NCBI GenBank assembly: GCA_016126655.1
Contig: CP065955.1
Location: 1,719,001-1,783,000 of the forward strand
Source: Aerococcaceae bacterium zg-1292
Lineage (GTDB): Bacteria; Bacillota; Bacilli; Lactobacillales; Aerococcaceae
Length of the DNA stretch: 64,000 nt
Direction: 5' to 3'
In this document: positions 9,842 to 18,670 of the stretch, in pieces
Numbering within the stretch: position 1 is the stretch's first letter
Layout: the number at the start of each line of letters is the position of its first letter
Program-made: the position numbers and the translations under genes
The notes under the pieces: generated by a model
Seen by the model: the letters and a program-made list of their open reading frames with translations, nothing else
The model's database searches: none
Told to the model about the DNA's origin: nothing

Positions 9842-10320
9842 TAATCTGGTTCGCTCAGCTTAACTTGACGTCCACTTCAAAAACTTCCTCTGTGCGTTTC
9901 ACGCACGCCGTCTGTTTTCTCCAGTGGTTCAAGTCAGGGCAGCTTCGCTCACACTTTGTCATAATCTGGTTCGCTCAGCTTGTCTTGACGTCCACTTCAA
10001 AAACTTCCTCTGTGCGTTTTACGCACGCCGTCTGTTTTAATCCGGTTCGTGCGGACTGCCTCGACTTCCACTTCGCATAGCTCTTGATGTGTTTACTCAC
10101 TTCTTCGACCTCTGCTCCAGTGGTTCGAGGCATAACGTCCACTCTCACACCTTGTTTTCCAGTGGTTCAAGTCAGGGCAGCTTCGCTCACACTTTGTCAT
10201 TATCTGGTTCGCTTGGCTTGACTTGACATCCACTTCAAAAACTTCCTCTGTGCGTTTCACGCACGCCGTCTGTTTTCTCCAGTGGTTCAAGTCAGGGCAG
10301 CCTCGCTCACACTTTGTCAT
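9842..10320. repeat. Cluster of four hairpin repeats, one nested inside another
   Basis: Copy 1 (9842-9961) has ACTTGA/TCAAGT arms. Copy 2 is split: its left part is 9962-10038 and its right part is 10159-10200. Between them lies copy 3 (10039-10158) with TGCCTCGA/TCGAGGCA arms. Copy 4 (10201-10320) is again ACTTGA type. Copies 1, 2 and 4 share a loop holding a GTGCGT/ACGCAC hairpin, while copy 3 has a different loop. All are in the same orientation. Confidence 0.85.
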
Positions 10321-10710
10321 TACTATTGATAATCATCTACTATATTTGATTATACACCTTTTACGTGATATTGCAAAAGAATTATGATTGGAGATTAGTA
10401 ATTCCGCCTTTTCGTGTTTATATTTTTTATTATATAAGAACAACAGTCCATTTTCAGCCTAAATATCATTTCAAGTGTATTACCATTAATAAAGACTTAC
10501 TAAAATTAACCGCTGATTCAGATACATTTTTTCAAATAATAAATACTTCCTTATTCCCCACCATCAAATCAACGAGTATTTTCTTGCGCTCCTCCTCATC
10601 AAAAAAGTAGAGAAAACGCTTGAAAAAGGTTATAATAAATTTACAAATACGAGTCGATTGAAATGAAAATAGATTATGATTCCCCATCCTAGTTGAAAGG
10701 AGATGTAAGT
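10321..10710. other. Intergenic region, possible gene remnant
   Basis: No intact gene. The minus strand reads an uninterrupted acidic segment near 10540-10620 (FFDEEERKKILVDLMVGNKE). It is stopped by TGA but appears to continue in the same frame for about 20 more codons, which could be a decayed gene end. This is weak evidence. Confidence 0.35.
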
Positions 10711-11214
10711 ATGTCGAAACCAAACATAAAAATTGGTTGGCGGACGATTAAAACAGTCGTGGCGGTTATGGTCACCTTGCTGTTATACGAATGGTTGAAT
10801 CGGCAACCTGCTACACTAGCAGCACTCGCTTGTGTCTTTACTTTACGTAATGATGTGCCAACCAGTATCAAATTCGGACGTTTTCGTGTTTTCGGAAACT
10901 CTGTCGGTGCCATCATTGCGGGTACTGTCTCACAATTAGAATTATTTTTAGGTATCGGTAATAGTTATGTTCATATTTTTGTTGTCTCCTTAGGTGTCCT
11001 ACTGATTATCGTCATTTGCAATCAGTTTAATCACAGCAGTAGTATTGTCAATGCGTCAGCCACGTATTTCGTCGTCCTACTAACGATATCGCATCATGAC
11101 CTCGTCTGGTATACGGTCAACCGGGTGCTCGACGCCTTTGTCGGCGCCACGATTGCTGTCACTGTCAACCGACTCTTGCCGGGGCCATTTGACGAAAAAC
11201 CGCCCGCCAATTAA
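10711..11214 (+). CDS. FUSC/aromatic acid exporter-like membrane protein
   Basis: This 167-aa protein has four or five membrane helices (for example residues 12-30, 58-75, 83-103 and 118-150). It matches the N-terminal membrane half of the FUSC/ArAE (DUF939-like) family, with TLRNDVPTSIKFGRFRVFGNSVGAIIAG and a C-terminal NRVLDAFVGATIAVTVNRLLP. Members of this small type are common in Firmicutes and lack the cytosolic domain of larger exporters, and their substrate is unknown. The start at 10711 is supported by AAAGGAG 8-9 nt upstream; a TTG at 10693 lies inside that site and is unlikely. It is a single gene with its own terminator at 11223-11274. Confidence 0.8.
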   Translation: MSKPNIKIGWRTIKTVVAVMVTLLLYEWLNRQPATLAALACVFTLRNDVPTSIKFGRFRVFGNSVGAIIAGTVSQLELFLGIGNSYVHIFVVSLGVLLIIVICNQFNHSSSIVNASATYFVVLLTISHHDLVWYTVNRVLDAFVGATIAVTVNRLLPGPFDEKPPAN

Positions 11215-11222
11215 TACAAAAT

Positions 11223-11274
11223 AAGCAGCATGCGACTCATTCTACTAAAGAAATGAAGTACATGCTGCTTTTAT
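11223..11274 (+). terminator. Terminator, possibly bidirectional
   Basis: AAGCAGCATG pairs with CATGCTGCTT, with an inner ACTCATT/AATGAAGT stem and a T run. It could also serve the convergent gene at 11288-13000. Confidence 0.85.
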
Positions 11275-11287
11275 TCATTATTTTCTC

Positions 11288-13000
11288 TTATTCTTTAAAT
11301 TCGTAGTAGTACAAACCATCTTCACGTTGTACCCAACGCACTGGACGGTAGTAGCCACCCGCTTCATCCCAGATAGAGTCTGCGAATCCGTCGCCATCAT
11401 TATCAGGACCATAACGACCATTGTTTGACTCAGCAGCAGGTGCTTCTTGAGTCGCCACCGTTGTAACTTCTGGTTCCGGTGTTGGTTCTGATTCAGCTTC
11501 TGGTTCTTTTTCCGTCACTTCTTTATCACCCGTTCTTAAATATTGAATGATATGATGGTTAACGGCAGCCATTTCGCTGACAGCACCTTCAACGTCCGAC
11601 ACATTATTCACGCTGGATACAATGATAAATTGTCCTTCTTCTGTTTCCACAATGGCACTATAACTTTGCGTGTTGCCATCCGCATCAGATGACGCAATTT
11701 CGTAACGTCTTGTGACACCGTCAACTTTTTCTGGGTATTTCGTTGTAACTGGTGTTTGTAAAATCCACTCTTTTAACTTCGCATCTAAAGTTTCACTAAC
11801 TAATTTATTTTCAGCGAATAAATTCAATAACGTCAACACATCTTGTGTGCTTGTCACCGCACCAGAAATATGTCCATTTTCATCTTTATTCAATAATGAA
11901 GTCACTTTAGTTGAGAAATAGTGATGCTCGGATAACCATAAGTTAAAGGCATTCGGACCACCGGTTTCTTGAATTAAATGGTTCATCGCTGTTACATCTT
12001 GTTGAATCACAGCATGCATTAATTCTTCGACGGTTTGTGTTTCATTTTCTGCCATAGTCGCAACGCCCGAAGTTTCATCTTTTGCTTTTAAGGCATCTAA
12101 AATCTTCACTGAATCATCTAAGGCTAAATCTCCTTTGTCGACTGCCTCCATGACACGATTTAACACAAACCAGCTAAACAAGTAAGAGTTTTCTGCTGCT
12201 TGGTCACTATATACAAATGGTGTGTCTTCGCCAACTTTTTTAATTGCCGCAGAAACTGTTCCTTTAGAGCCTAAACGATTGGTAATTAACTCATTAAAGA
12301 AATCTGCACGCTCTTTATCCAAGGTTACGGCTGGTAAGGTCACTGGAATTTTTTCATCAATACCGAGTTCTTTTGAACGTAAAAATACGGTTTGCTTTTG
12401 TTCATTCGCTGCAACCACTTCAACAGCTGGGTTATTAAATGTCAATGTTACTTTTTTACCTTCTTGTAGTAATGAATAGTTTTCAATCACTTTTTCAGTA
12501 CCATTGGATTCAACACCTAATTCTAATTGGCTGCGGTCAATCGTTGTGTTTTCATCCGCTAATTCTAATTCAACTTTCGTTAATGGATACGCACTCGTAT
12601 CGACAGAAGAGTTAACGACTGGTGAAGACGCTGTCGTTGTTTCTTCTTGCGTCGTTTCATCTTCAGCCATTGTAGTTTCTTCATCTGATTCAGCAGTTGT
12701 TGTTTCTACTTGTGATGACTGTTTATTACCAAAGCCAAATTGGTCCCATAATTTGGTTGCGTATTTTGGCCCAAAGGCAATTAATAAAAAGATAATAAAA
12801 ATCGTTGCAACTAATTTAATAATACTCCATAAAATGCGACCAAAATTATTTTTACGTTTTGTTTTCGGAATCACTTCGGATTCTTCGATGTATTGCTCAA
12901 CGGATTCCGATTCGATAGCTTCACTTTCTTCAAATCGATGTCCACAAAACGCACATTGGTGCTTCGAACGGACTTCCCTTTCACAGTTTGGACACTTCAT
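11288..13000 (-). CDS. Zinc-ribbon, membrane-anchored protein with degenerate beta-lactamase-like domain
   Basis: This 570-aa protein starts with a zinc ribbon (MKCPNCEREVRSKHQCAFCGH, four Cys). An acidic stretch follows, then a membrane helix (about residues 62-85), a Thr/Glu-rich linker, an uncharacterised region, and a domain shaped like a class A beta-lactamase (about residues 255-475). In that domain the SxxK position reads SYLF in ENSYLFSWFVLN, so the catalytic Lys is absent. The SDN position reads QQD and no KTG is seen, so it is probably a pseudoenzyme. The C-terminus (YGPDNDGDGFADSIWDE) is Asp-rich. The start was moved to 13000 because GGAGG lies upstream and the longer frame runs into a hairpin repeat. 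It may sense or scaffold at the cell wall; that is a guess. Confidence 0.75.
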   Translation of the reverse strand: MKCPNCEREVRSKHQCAFCGHRFEESEAIESESVEQYIEESEVIPKTKRKNNFGRILWSIIKLVATIFIIFLLIAFGPKYATKLWDQFGFGNKQSSQVETTTAESDEETTMAEDETTQEETTTASSPVVNSSVDTSAYPLTKVELELADENTTIDRSQLELGVESNGTEKVIENYSLLQEGKKVTLTFNNPAVEVVAANEQKQTVFLRSKELGIDEKIPVTLPAVTLDKERADFFNELITNRLGSKGTVSAAIKKVGEDTPFVYSDQAAENSYLFSWFVLNRVMEAVDKGDLALDDSVKILDALKAKDETSGVATMAENETQTVEELMHAVIQQDVTAMNHLIQETGGPNAFNLWLSEHHYFSTKVTSLLNKDENGHISGAVTSTQDVLTLLNLFAENKLVSETLDAKLKEWILQTPVTTKYPEKVDGVTRRYEIASSDADGNTQSYSAIVETEEGQFIIVSSVNNVSDVEGAVSEMAAVNHHIIQYLRTGDKEVTEKEPEAESEPTPEPEVTTVATQEAPAAESNNGRYGPDNDGDGFADSIWDEAGGYYRPVRWVQREDGLYYYEFKE

Positions 13001-13016
13001 AATATTCCTCCTCATT

Positions 13017-13126
13017 CTGGCTCCAACTCGCTGAAAGAACCTCCCCTTTAAAACCGTCTCTAGATGCTGCTCGCATACAGTTGACTTTTTAATCTGATTC
13101 ATTTTAGGATGCTTGTTGTCGCACTA
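13017..13126. repeat. Hairpin repeat, GAAA-arm type, degenerate
   Basis: One copy 17 bp upstream of the zinc-ribbon gene. The left arm CCAACTCGCTGAAAG and the right arm CATTTTAG...GCTTGTTG are recognisable, but the CCACTTC box is lost. Confidence 0.6.
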
Positions 13127-13246
13127 AACTATACATATTGTCCCACCTATTGTACCACATCAAAACGCCATCTGTCATTTACAAATTGATATAACTATTG
13201 CGTATCTTCTTCATTTGAGCCCTATTACATCTCACTCATTATACAA

Positions 13247-13280
13247 AACAGCCCCTACTTCCACAGAAATAGGAGCCGTT
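13247..13280 (-). terminator. Terminator of ABC exporter operon
   Basis: AACGGCTCCTA pairs with TAGGGGCTGTT (two G-U pairs), followed by a TTTTG tract on the minus strand, just past the stop of the second ABC gene. Confidence 0.85.
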
Positions 13281-13287
13281 AAGCGTA

Positions 13288-15051
13288 TTATTTAGCAAAT
13301 TGACTTTGATACAAGTCGTAATAGAATCCACCTTGTTCTAAAAGGGATTCATGCGTCCCTTGTTCAATAATTTGACCGTCTTTCATCACTAAAATCCGGT
13401 CTGCTTCTTGAATCGTTGATAAACGGTGCGCTATCACAAAACTGGTGCGCCCTTTCATCAAACGGGTCATTGCTTTTTGAATCAGTTGTTCCAAGCGAGT
13501 ATCGACTGAACTGGTCGCTTCGTCAAGAATTAAGATTTTAGGGTCTGACAATAATGCGCGTGCAATCGTTAATAATTGCTTTTGACCTAAAGAAATATTA
13601 CTGGATTCTTGATTCATCACCATATTATAGCCACCCGGCAAAGTACGTATAAAGTGATCAACATTGGCTGCTTGCGCTGCCTTAATAATTTCTTCGTCGG
13701 TCGCCTCTAAATTACCGAAACGTAAGTTTTCTTTAATCGACGCTTCATACAGCCAGGCATCTTGTAGCACCATCCCAAATTGTTTACGATACGCTTGTCT
13801 TGGTAAGTCACGAATATCTATACCATCTACTTTAATCGCTCCACCCGTCACGTCATAAAAACGCATCAATAAGTTAATCATGGTTGTTTTGCCTGCACCT
13901 GTTGGCCCGACAATCGCCACCATTTCACCCGGTTGAACATCTACATTAAAGTTTTGAATCAATGGTTCATCCGCTTTATATTGGAACGATACATTTTCAA
14001 ATGATACTTGTCCCGTCAAATCCTCCGCCAACTCACGCGTAGCAGTCACCACTTCTTCTTCCTCATCTAATATCTCAAAAATACGGTCTAAAGCTGCCTT
14101 AGCACTTTGTAGTGGTCCGGATAATTGAGTAATGGTTTGAATCGGTTGGTTCACTTGCCAGACGTATTGTACAAAAGCTTGTAAGTTACCGATGGTTAAT
14201 GTGCCTTGAATCACCATTTGTCCGCCAAATACAGCTAATAATAGATATGTAATATGCGAGACAGCACTCACTAATGGCATCATCAACGATGAGATAAAGC
14301 TCGCTTTAAATCCAGTTTGTGCCAAATCTTCAGTAATCACTTGAAAATCTTGACGCGCTGTTGCTTCACGGCCATATAGTTTGATGACATTAAAGCCAGA
14401 TAAATTTTCTTGCACATACGCATTTAAATCACCTAAAATTGTCGCCTGCCGCTTAAAATAAGGCTGCGAGCGTTTGACAATCGCTTTAGAGACAACATAC
14501 GAAAGCGGCATGCTGACAAAGATAATCAAACCGAGTAATGGGTTTAAAATCAACATCATAATGATAACCAACACAATACTTAATACTGCATTGAATATTT
14601 GTAAAATACTCTGCTGCAACGCATTCGAGACCGACTCTACGTCACTGGTCAAGCGTCCGAGCAAATCTCCAAAGGGATGTCCATCGACATAGGATACTGG
14701 CAATTGATTTAATTTTGCGCTTAAATCATGACGGATATCATGCACCGCACTTTGTACAGCATTGGCGATATAGACATTCGACCCATATGACGTCACTTGC
14801 CATAAGAAGCCACGCACAAAATAAATAATCAACCACATTAAGATATAAGGATAATTAAGCCCTGCACCTTCAACGCCTTGAACCATCGCCGCTACATTAT
14901 TGGTAATCTCAGTCATAATCAACCCGAGTACAAATGGCTCCAATACATTCATCACTGCCGCAAAGACGGTAAAGAATAAGGCTAAGTAGACTGAACCACG
15001 ATAGTTTTGTAAGTAGCGCCACGCACGTTTAAATACATTTTGTTTCTTCAT
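13288..15051 (-). CDS. Multidrug ABC exporter half, EfrB/LmrD-type subunit
   Basis: This 587-aa half-transporter has six N-terminal membrane helices (to about residue 320) and a nucleotide-binding domain. Walker A is GPTGAGKT and Walker B ends LILDEATSSVD with the catalytic Glu present. The signature is the non-canonical ISLGQ in place of LSGGQ. This complements the partner at 15064-16800, whose signature is canonical but whose Walker B Glu is replaced by Asp. Such pairs form heterodimers with one consensus and one degenerate ATP site, as in BmrCD, LmrCD and EfrAB, and export drugs or lipids. The gene follows its partner with a 12-nt gap, and a terminator ends the operon. Confidence 0.92.
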   Translation of the reverse strand: MKKQNVFKRAWRYLQNYRGSVYLALFFTVFAAVMNVLEPFVLGLIMTEITNNVAAMVQGVEGAGLNYPYILMWLIIYFVRGFLWQVTSYGSNVYIANAVQSAVHDIRHDLSAKLNQLPVSYVDGHPFGDLLGRLTSDVESVSNALQQSILQIFNAVLSIVLVIIMMLILNPLLGLIIFVSMPLSYVVSKAIVKRSQPYFKRQATILGDLNAYVQENLSGFNVIKLYGREATARQDFQVITEDLAQTGFKASFISSLMMPLVSAVSHITYLLLAVFGGQMVIQGTLTIGNLQAFVQYVWQVNQPIQTITQLSGPLQSAKAALDRIFEILDEEEEVVTATRELAEDLTGQVSFENVSFQYKADEPLIQNFNVDVQPGEMVAIVGPTGAGKTTMINLLMRFYDVTGGAIKVDGIDIRDLPRQAYRKQFGMVLQDAWLYEASIKENLRFGNLEATDEEIIKAAQAANVDHFIRTLPGGYNMVMNQESSNISLGQKQLLTIARALLSDPKILILDEATSSVDTRLEQLIQKAMTRLMKGRTSFVIAHRLSTIQEADRILVMKDGQIIEQGTHESLLEQGGFYYDLYQSQFAK

Positions 15052-15063
15052 ACTTATCGCCTC

Positions 15064-16800
15064 CTACTCTTCTACTAAACTATGTTGATTTAATTGGGAA
15101 TTGGCAATATCACGGTAAATCTCATTGGATTGCATCAATTCCTCATGCGTCCCGCGACCGACGATTTCACCATTATCCAAGACAATAATTTGATCGGCAT
15201 TCATAATTGTCCCGACTCGTTGCGCTACAATTAAGACTGTTGCCTCTTGGGTTACTTCTTTTAGACGCCGACGTAATTCAGCATCTGTTCGATAATCGAG
15301 TGCTGAAAAACTGTCATCAAAGATATAGATATCTGGTTCTTTGACAACGGCACGAGCAATGGATAAGCGTTGTTTTTGCCCGCCGGATAAGTTGACGCCA
15401 CCTTCTGACAAATGTGTCTGGAAGCGTTCCTTGGTCCGATGGATAAAATCTTTTGCTTGTGACACGTCACTGGCTTTTTCTAACTCATGGTCCGTGGCAT
15501 TGTATTTACCATAGCGTAAGTTCTCGCCAATTGTACCGGTAAATAAGAGTGCCTTTTGTGGAATAAAGCCAATTTTTTGACGCAGTGCAGTTAATTGATA
15601 ATCACGTACGTCTACTCCATCCACTAAAATACGTCCTAAAGTCACATCGTAAAAGCGCGGCACTAATTGAACGAGTGAGGACTTTCCACTACCAGTACTA
15701 CCGATAAATGCAATTGTTTCGCCAGGTTTCGTTTTAAAACTAATATTATGCAATACTGGGCTTTCCGTTTCACCAGGATAAGCAAAGGTAACATTTTCAA
15801 ACTCTAAATACCCTTTGGTTTCCGTCTCGGTTACACCTTGTTCATTGGCATCAATAGAAATCGGTAAATCCATAATCTCTTGTAACCGATGTGCCGATAC
15901 GGCTGTACGTGGGTACATCATAAATAAGTTAGCAAAAAGCATAAACGAAAATAGCGCGTGAAAGGCATACTCGACGAATGCCACTAAACTTCCTACTTGT
16001 AAAGTGCCTTCATTAATGGGTTTTAATGCAAACCAAACAATAAGTACAATCATCCAAATCAAAATATGCACGAAAATACTTGGTGCCATCCCCATCAATT
16101 TAAATAATCGTTTGGAAGTATTCGCATACTGCGCATTTTGTGTTTCAAAACGCTGCTCTTGATAGTCTTCTCTAGCAAATGCACGAATCACTCGTAAACC
16201 CGTTAAATTCTCCCGGGCATACTGGTTAATTTTATCTAAGGTCTTTTGTTGTTGCTCAGACAATGGCCGTGATTTAATCGCAATTAAATAGATGGCAATC
16301 GCTAGTAAGGGTGTGGCTAATAATAATAGCCATGCTAATGACGGACTGGTAATCAATATCATTACCACACTCGATAACATCATCAGCGGTGTAATCACAC
16401 CCATTCGTAATGATTGTTCAGCAAACTGCATCAAGACAAAGGCATCACTCGTCATTCGCGTGACCAATGACGATACACCAATTTGTTCATACTCATGGTG
16501 TGAATATTGTTGTATTTTATCAAATAAATCATTACGCATATCACGAATCATATTGGTGGTTAATTTACTCGACGCGTAGGACAAAATGATGCGCCCAGCC
16601 ATCCCCGATAAAATCAATATAAACATGATGCCCGCCCAAAAGTATAGCTTACTATAATCTTTTGGAATCATTGCCTCATCAATCATTTTTGCTAAAATCG
16701 TTGGTAAACCTAGGTTTATGAGTACAAAAAAAATAGCCCCTAGAGCATCCAACAGCAATAATTTTGGTTCTTTCTTTAAATATTGCCAAATAAAACGCAT
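15064..16800 (-). CDS. Multidrug ABC exporter half, EfrA/LmrC-type subunit
   Basis: This 578-aa half-transporter is the first gene of the two-gene exporter operon. It has six membrane helices and a nucleotide-binding domain with Walker A GSTGSGKS, a canonical LSGGQ signature and a Walker B reading IFDDSFSALD, where Asp replaces the catalytic Glu. That substitution is the hallmark of the degenerate-site subunit in heterodimeric exporters. Substrate range cannot be read from the sequence. The start ATG at 16800 is preceded by a weak GGAGAGG-like site. No regulator gene is adjacent. Confidence 0.92.
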   Translation of the reverse strand: MRFIWQYLKKEPKLLLLDALGAIFFVLINLGLPTILAKMIDEAMIPKDYSKLYFWAGIMFILILSGMAGRIILSYASSKLTTNMIRDMRNDLFDKIQQYSHHEYEQIGVSSLVTRMTSDAFVLMQFAEQSLRMGVITPLMMLSSVVMILITSPSLAWLLLLATPLLAIAIYLIAIKSRPLSEQQQKTLDKINQYARENLTGLRVIRAFAREDYQEQRFETQNAQYANTSKRLFKLMGMAPSIFVHILIWMIVLIVWFALKPINEGTLQVGSLVAFVEYAFHALFSFMLFANLFMMYPRTAVSAHRLQEIMDLPISIDANEQGVTETETKGYLEFENVTFAYPGETESPVLHNISFKTKPGETIAFIGSTGSGKSSLVQLVPRFYDVTLGRILVDGVDVRDYQLTALRQKIGFIPQKALLFTGTIGENLRYGKYNATDHELEKASDVSQAKDFIHRTKERFQTHLSEGGVNLSGGQKQRLSIARAVVKEPDIYIFDDSFSALDYRTDAELRRRLKEVTQEATVLIVAQRVGTIMNADQIIVLDNGEIVGRGTHEELMQSNEIYRDIANSQLNQHSLVEE

Positions 16801-17010
16801 TGCGTCACTCCTCTCCTTTTTTAGCTGTATGTTGAGTAGGTACTCTGCTTCAGCTAGATACTCTGCCTATTCTATCGCAAAATATCGTACCTGACAAACA
16901 AAACGGTGTATCAAATGTAATTGATGATTATAGATTGCACTAATCATTGTATGTAGCCCGCATTTCTCAAAAATAATGAAGTCAAATGGACTGATTGAAT
17001 TCATTTTCGA

Positions 17011-17039
17011 TTGAAATTGAAACGTTTCAATTATATAAT
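17011..17039 (+). promoter_or_regulatory. Promoter with a perfect palindromic operator in its spacer
   Basis: TTGAAA (17011-17016), a 17-nt spacer and TATAAT (17034-17039) form a near-consensus promoter. A perfect 16-bp palindrome, ATTGAAACGTTTCAAT (17016-17031), fills the spacer and has the central CG of LacI-family operators. A bound repressor would block RNA polymerase. The cognate regulator is not encoded nearby. Confidence 0.85.
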
Positions 17040-17097
17040 ATGAAGTGTAATGGGATATGAGTGAAACCAAATTAAGCAAGCTAAAAGGAGAGTTTTT

Positions 17098-18294
17098 ATG
17101 TCTACGTTCAAACAACGATTATTGTGGAGCCTACAAGCGATATTTCTGCTGAGTTTCATTTATCTATTTTATCAGCAGTCCAATCAAACGAGTACTCAAT
17201 ACAATATTCTCGATTACGGCGCTCAAGCGAATCGACCGAGTTTTGACAATGCGAAAATCATTAATCAACTCATCCAAAAAATTGGTAAAAATGGTGGTAC
17301 TATTTACTTACCAGAAGGTGATTTTTATATTTCAACACCTATTGTCATTGACCGTTCATACGTCACCATCATGGGCTCAAATTCAGGCCTGAGAAGTGGC
17401 GTTGATAAAGGCAATGACAAAAGCCAATCTGGTGGCGGAGGTGCGCGACTTTTAGTTAGTTCAGGAATAACCGGTATCGAGTTGAAAGATACAGATAATT
17501 CACAACGTTTATCCGGTATTACATTACGACATTTCCAAATCAAAGGCGAAGGCAATAACGGTATTGGTATTCACGGTAATCACGATAGTGACCGCATCAT
17601 GATTGATGATTTAGTCATCACCAATGTAGGAACAGGTATCCAGTTACGAGGTGCTGATGCAGCTGTGATTACGCATTCATGGATTGCTGAAACAAAGTCT
17701 TCGATAGTACTCGATGGTGCCTCACAACAAGCGCAAATTAGTAATAATGCCTTAGGTGCGCAGCCACAAGGTATTACCATTCATATGGAAAATCCACGCT
17801 GGGCCAATATTACTGGTAATAATATTTTTCCTAATGGTGCGACTGCTATTCGGTTAGAAAATGCACACCAAACTGTAATCAGCGCAAATACAATTAGTGC
17901 TTACTTTACCGGTATAATTGAACTCATGCCTAATTCAAATAACGAGCGTGGACAGCATAATCTGATTAGCAATAATGTCATTTCGCTTGAAAAATACCAA
18001 TCACATCCCGAAGGACGCAATATCAATTGGGGAATTGCGCATATCAATGCAGATAATACATTATTTTCTAATAACCAAATCGTAGCAAAAGGTATCTACA
18101 AAGATTTTACCGCAATTCAAGTGGAAGCAGGTAATATCAATCGGATTGACCACAATAACATTACTAGCACTGTACCGTCAAACCGTTTAGTCGAAATAAG
18201 TGCATCTGCAAACGATACAACCGTGCTCAATACCGTAGCGAAAGACACAATCAATGACTCAGGAAGTCATACAAAATTTGTTCCGTTACCATAA
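17098..18294 (+). CDS. Exported/anchored right-handed beta-helix protein (pectate lyase 3-like)
   Basis: This 398-aa protein has an N-terminal signal anchor (LLWSLQAIFLLSFIYLFY, about residues 9-26) followed by a parallel beta-helix. The helix opens with YNILDYGAQANRPSFDNAKIINQLIQ and GGTIYLPEGDFYISTPI, the typical start of the pectate lyase 3/GH28-related superfamily. Repeated coils rich in Asn and Gly follow (NNGIGIHGNHD, ISNNALG, ITGNNIFPNGATAIRLENA). It probably binds or cleaves an extracellular polysaccharide or phage-type glycan. The catalytic residues cannot be assigned by eye. AAGGAG precedes the ATG, a palindrome-controlled promoter lies upstream and a terminator follows, so it is a tightly regulated single gene. 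Confidence 0.8.
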   Translation: MSTFKQRLLWSLQAIFLLSFIYLFYQQSNQTSTQYNILDYGAQANRPSFDNAKIINQLIQKIGKNGGTIYLPEGDFYISTPIVIDRSYVTIMGSNSGLRSGVDKGNDKSQSGGGGARLLVSSGITGIELKDTDNSQRLSGITLRHFQIKGEGNNGIGIHGNHDSDRIMIDDLVITNVGTGIQLRGADAAVITHSWIAETKSSIVLDGASQQAQISNNALGAQPQGITIHMENPRWANITGNNIFPNGATAIRLENAHQTVISANTISAYFTGIIELMPNSNNERGQHNLISNNVISLEKYQSHPEGRNINWGIAHINADNTLFSNNQIVAKGIYKDFTAIQVEAGNINRIDHNNITSTVPSNRLVEISASANDTTVLNTVAKDTINDSGSHTKFVPLP

Positions 18295-18300
18295 AAAGCG

Positions 18301-18345
18301 ACTGGAAAAGCAATATTACGCAACATTGCTTTTCCAGTCTTATTT
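18301..18345 (+). terminator. Terminator of beta-helix gene
   Basis: ACTGGAAAAGCAAT pairs perfectly with ATTGCTTTTCCAGT and is followed by CTTATTT. Confidence 0.9.
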
Positions 18346-18352
18346 AATATTT

Positions 18353-18669
18353 TGGTCGAGGCAGGACGTTCTTGCTCGCACTATGTGTTATATTCTTGCT
18401 CGCTCGGACTGCCTCGACATCCACTTCGCATAGCTCTTGAAGTGCCGTTGGCGCTTCGGCGACCTCTGCTCCAGTGGTTCGAGGCAGAACGTCCTCTCTC
18501 GCACTATGTGTTCCAGTGGTTCAAGCCAGACCACCCTCGCTCGCACTATATGGATGCCGGCTCCAATGAGCTGAAACGACTCCACTTCAAAAGCCGCCGT
18601 TGTGCGTTCCACGCACGCCGTTGACTTTCTCCAGTGGTTCATTTCAGAGCGCTCATTGTCGCACTATAT
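18353..18669. repeat. Hairpin repeat cluster downstream of NdpA-family gene
   Basis: The order is a lone right-arm remnant (18353-18388), a complete TGCCTCGA/TCGAGGCA copy (18391-18515), and another lone right arm with TCAAGCCA (18516-18550). A complete copy with CAATGAGC/GCTCATTG outer arms and TGAAA/TTTCA inner arms (18551-18669) comes last. The middle portion matches 20264-20424, which indicates a duplicated block that has lost its outer left arm. Confidence 0.8.
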
Positions 18670-18670
18670 G

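Noticed and set aside
10532-10723. 63-codon minus-strand frame with FFDEEERKKILVDLM
   Set aside because: It is too short, lacks a ribosome binding site and overlaps the start of the divergent gene. At most it is a decayed remnant.
11288-13000. Functional beta-lactamase
   Set aside because: The SxxK Lys, SDN and KTG motifs are all missing, so resistance activity is not supported.
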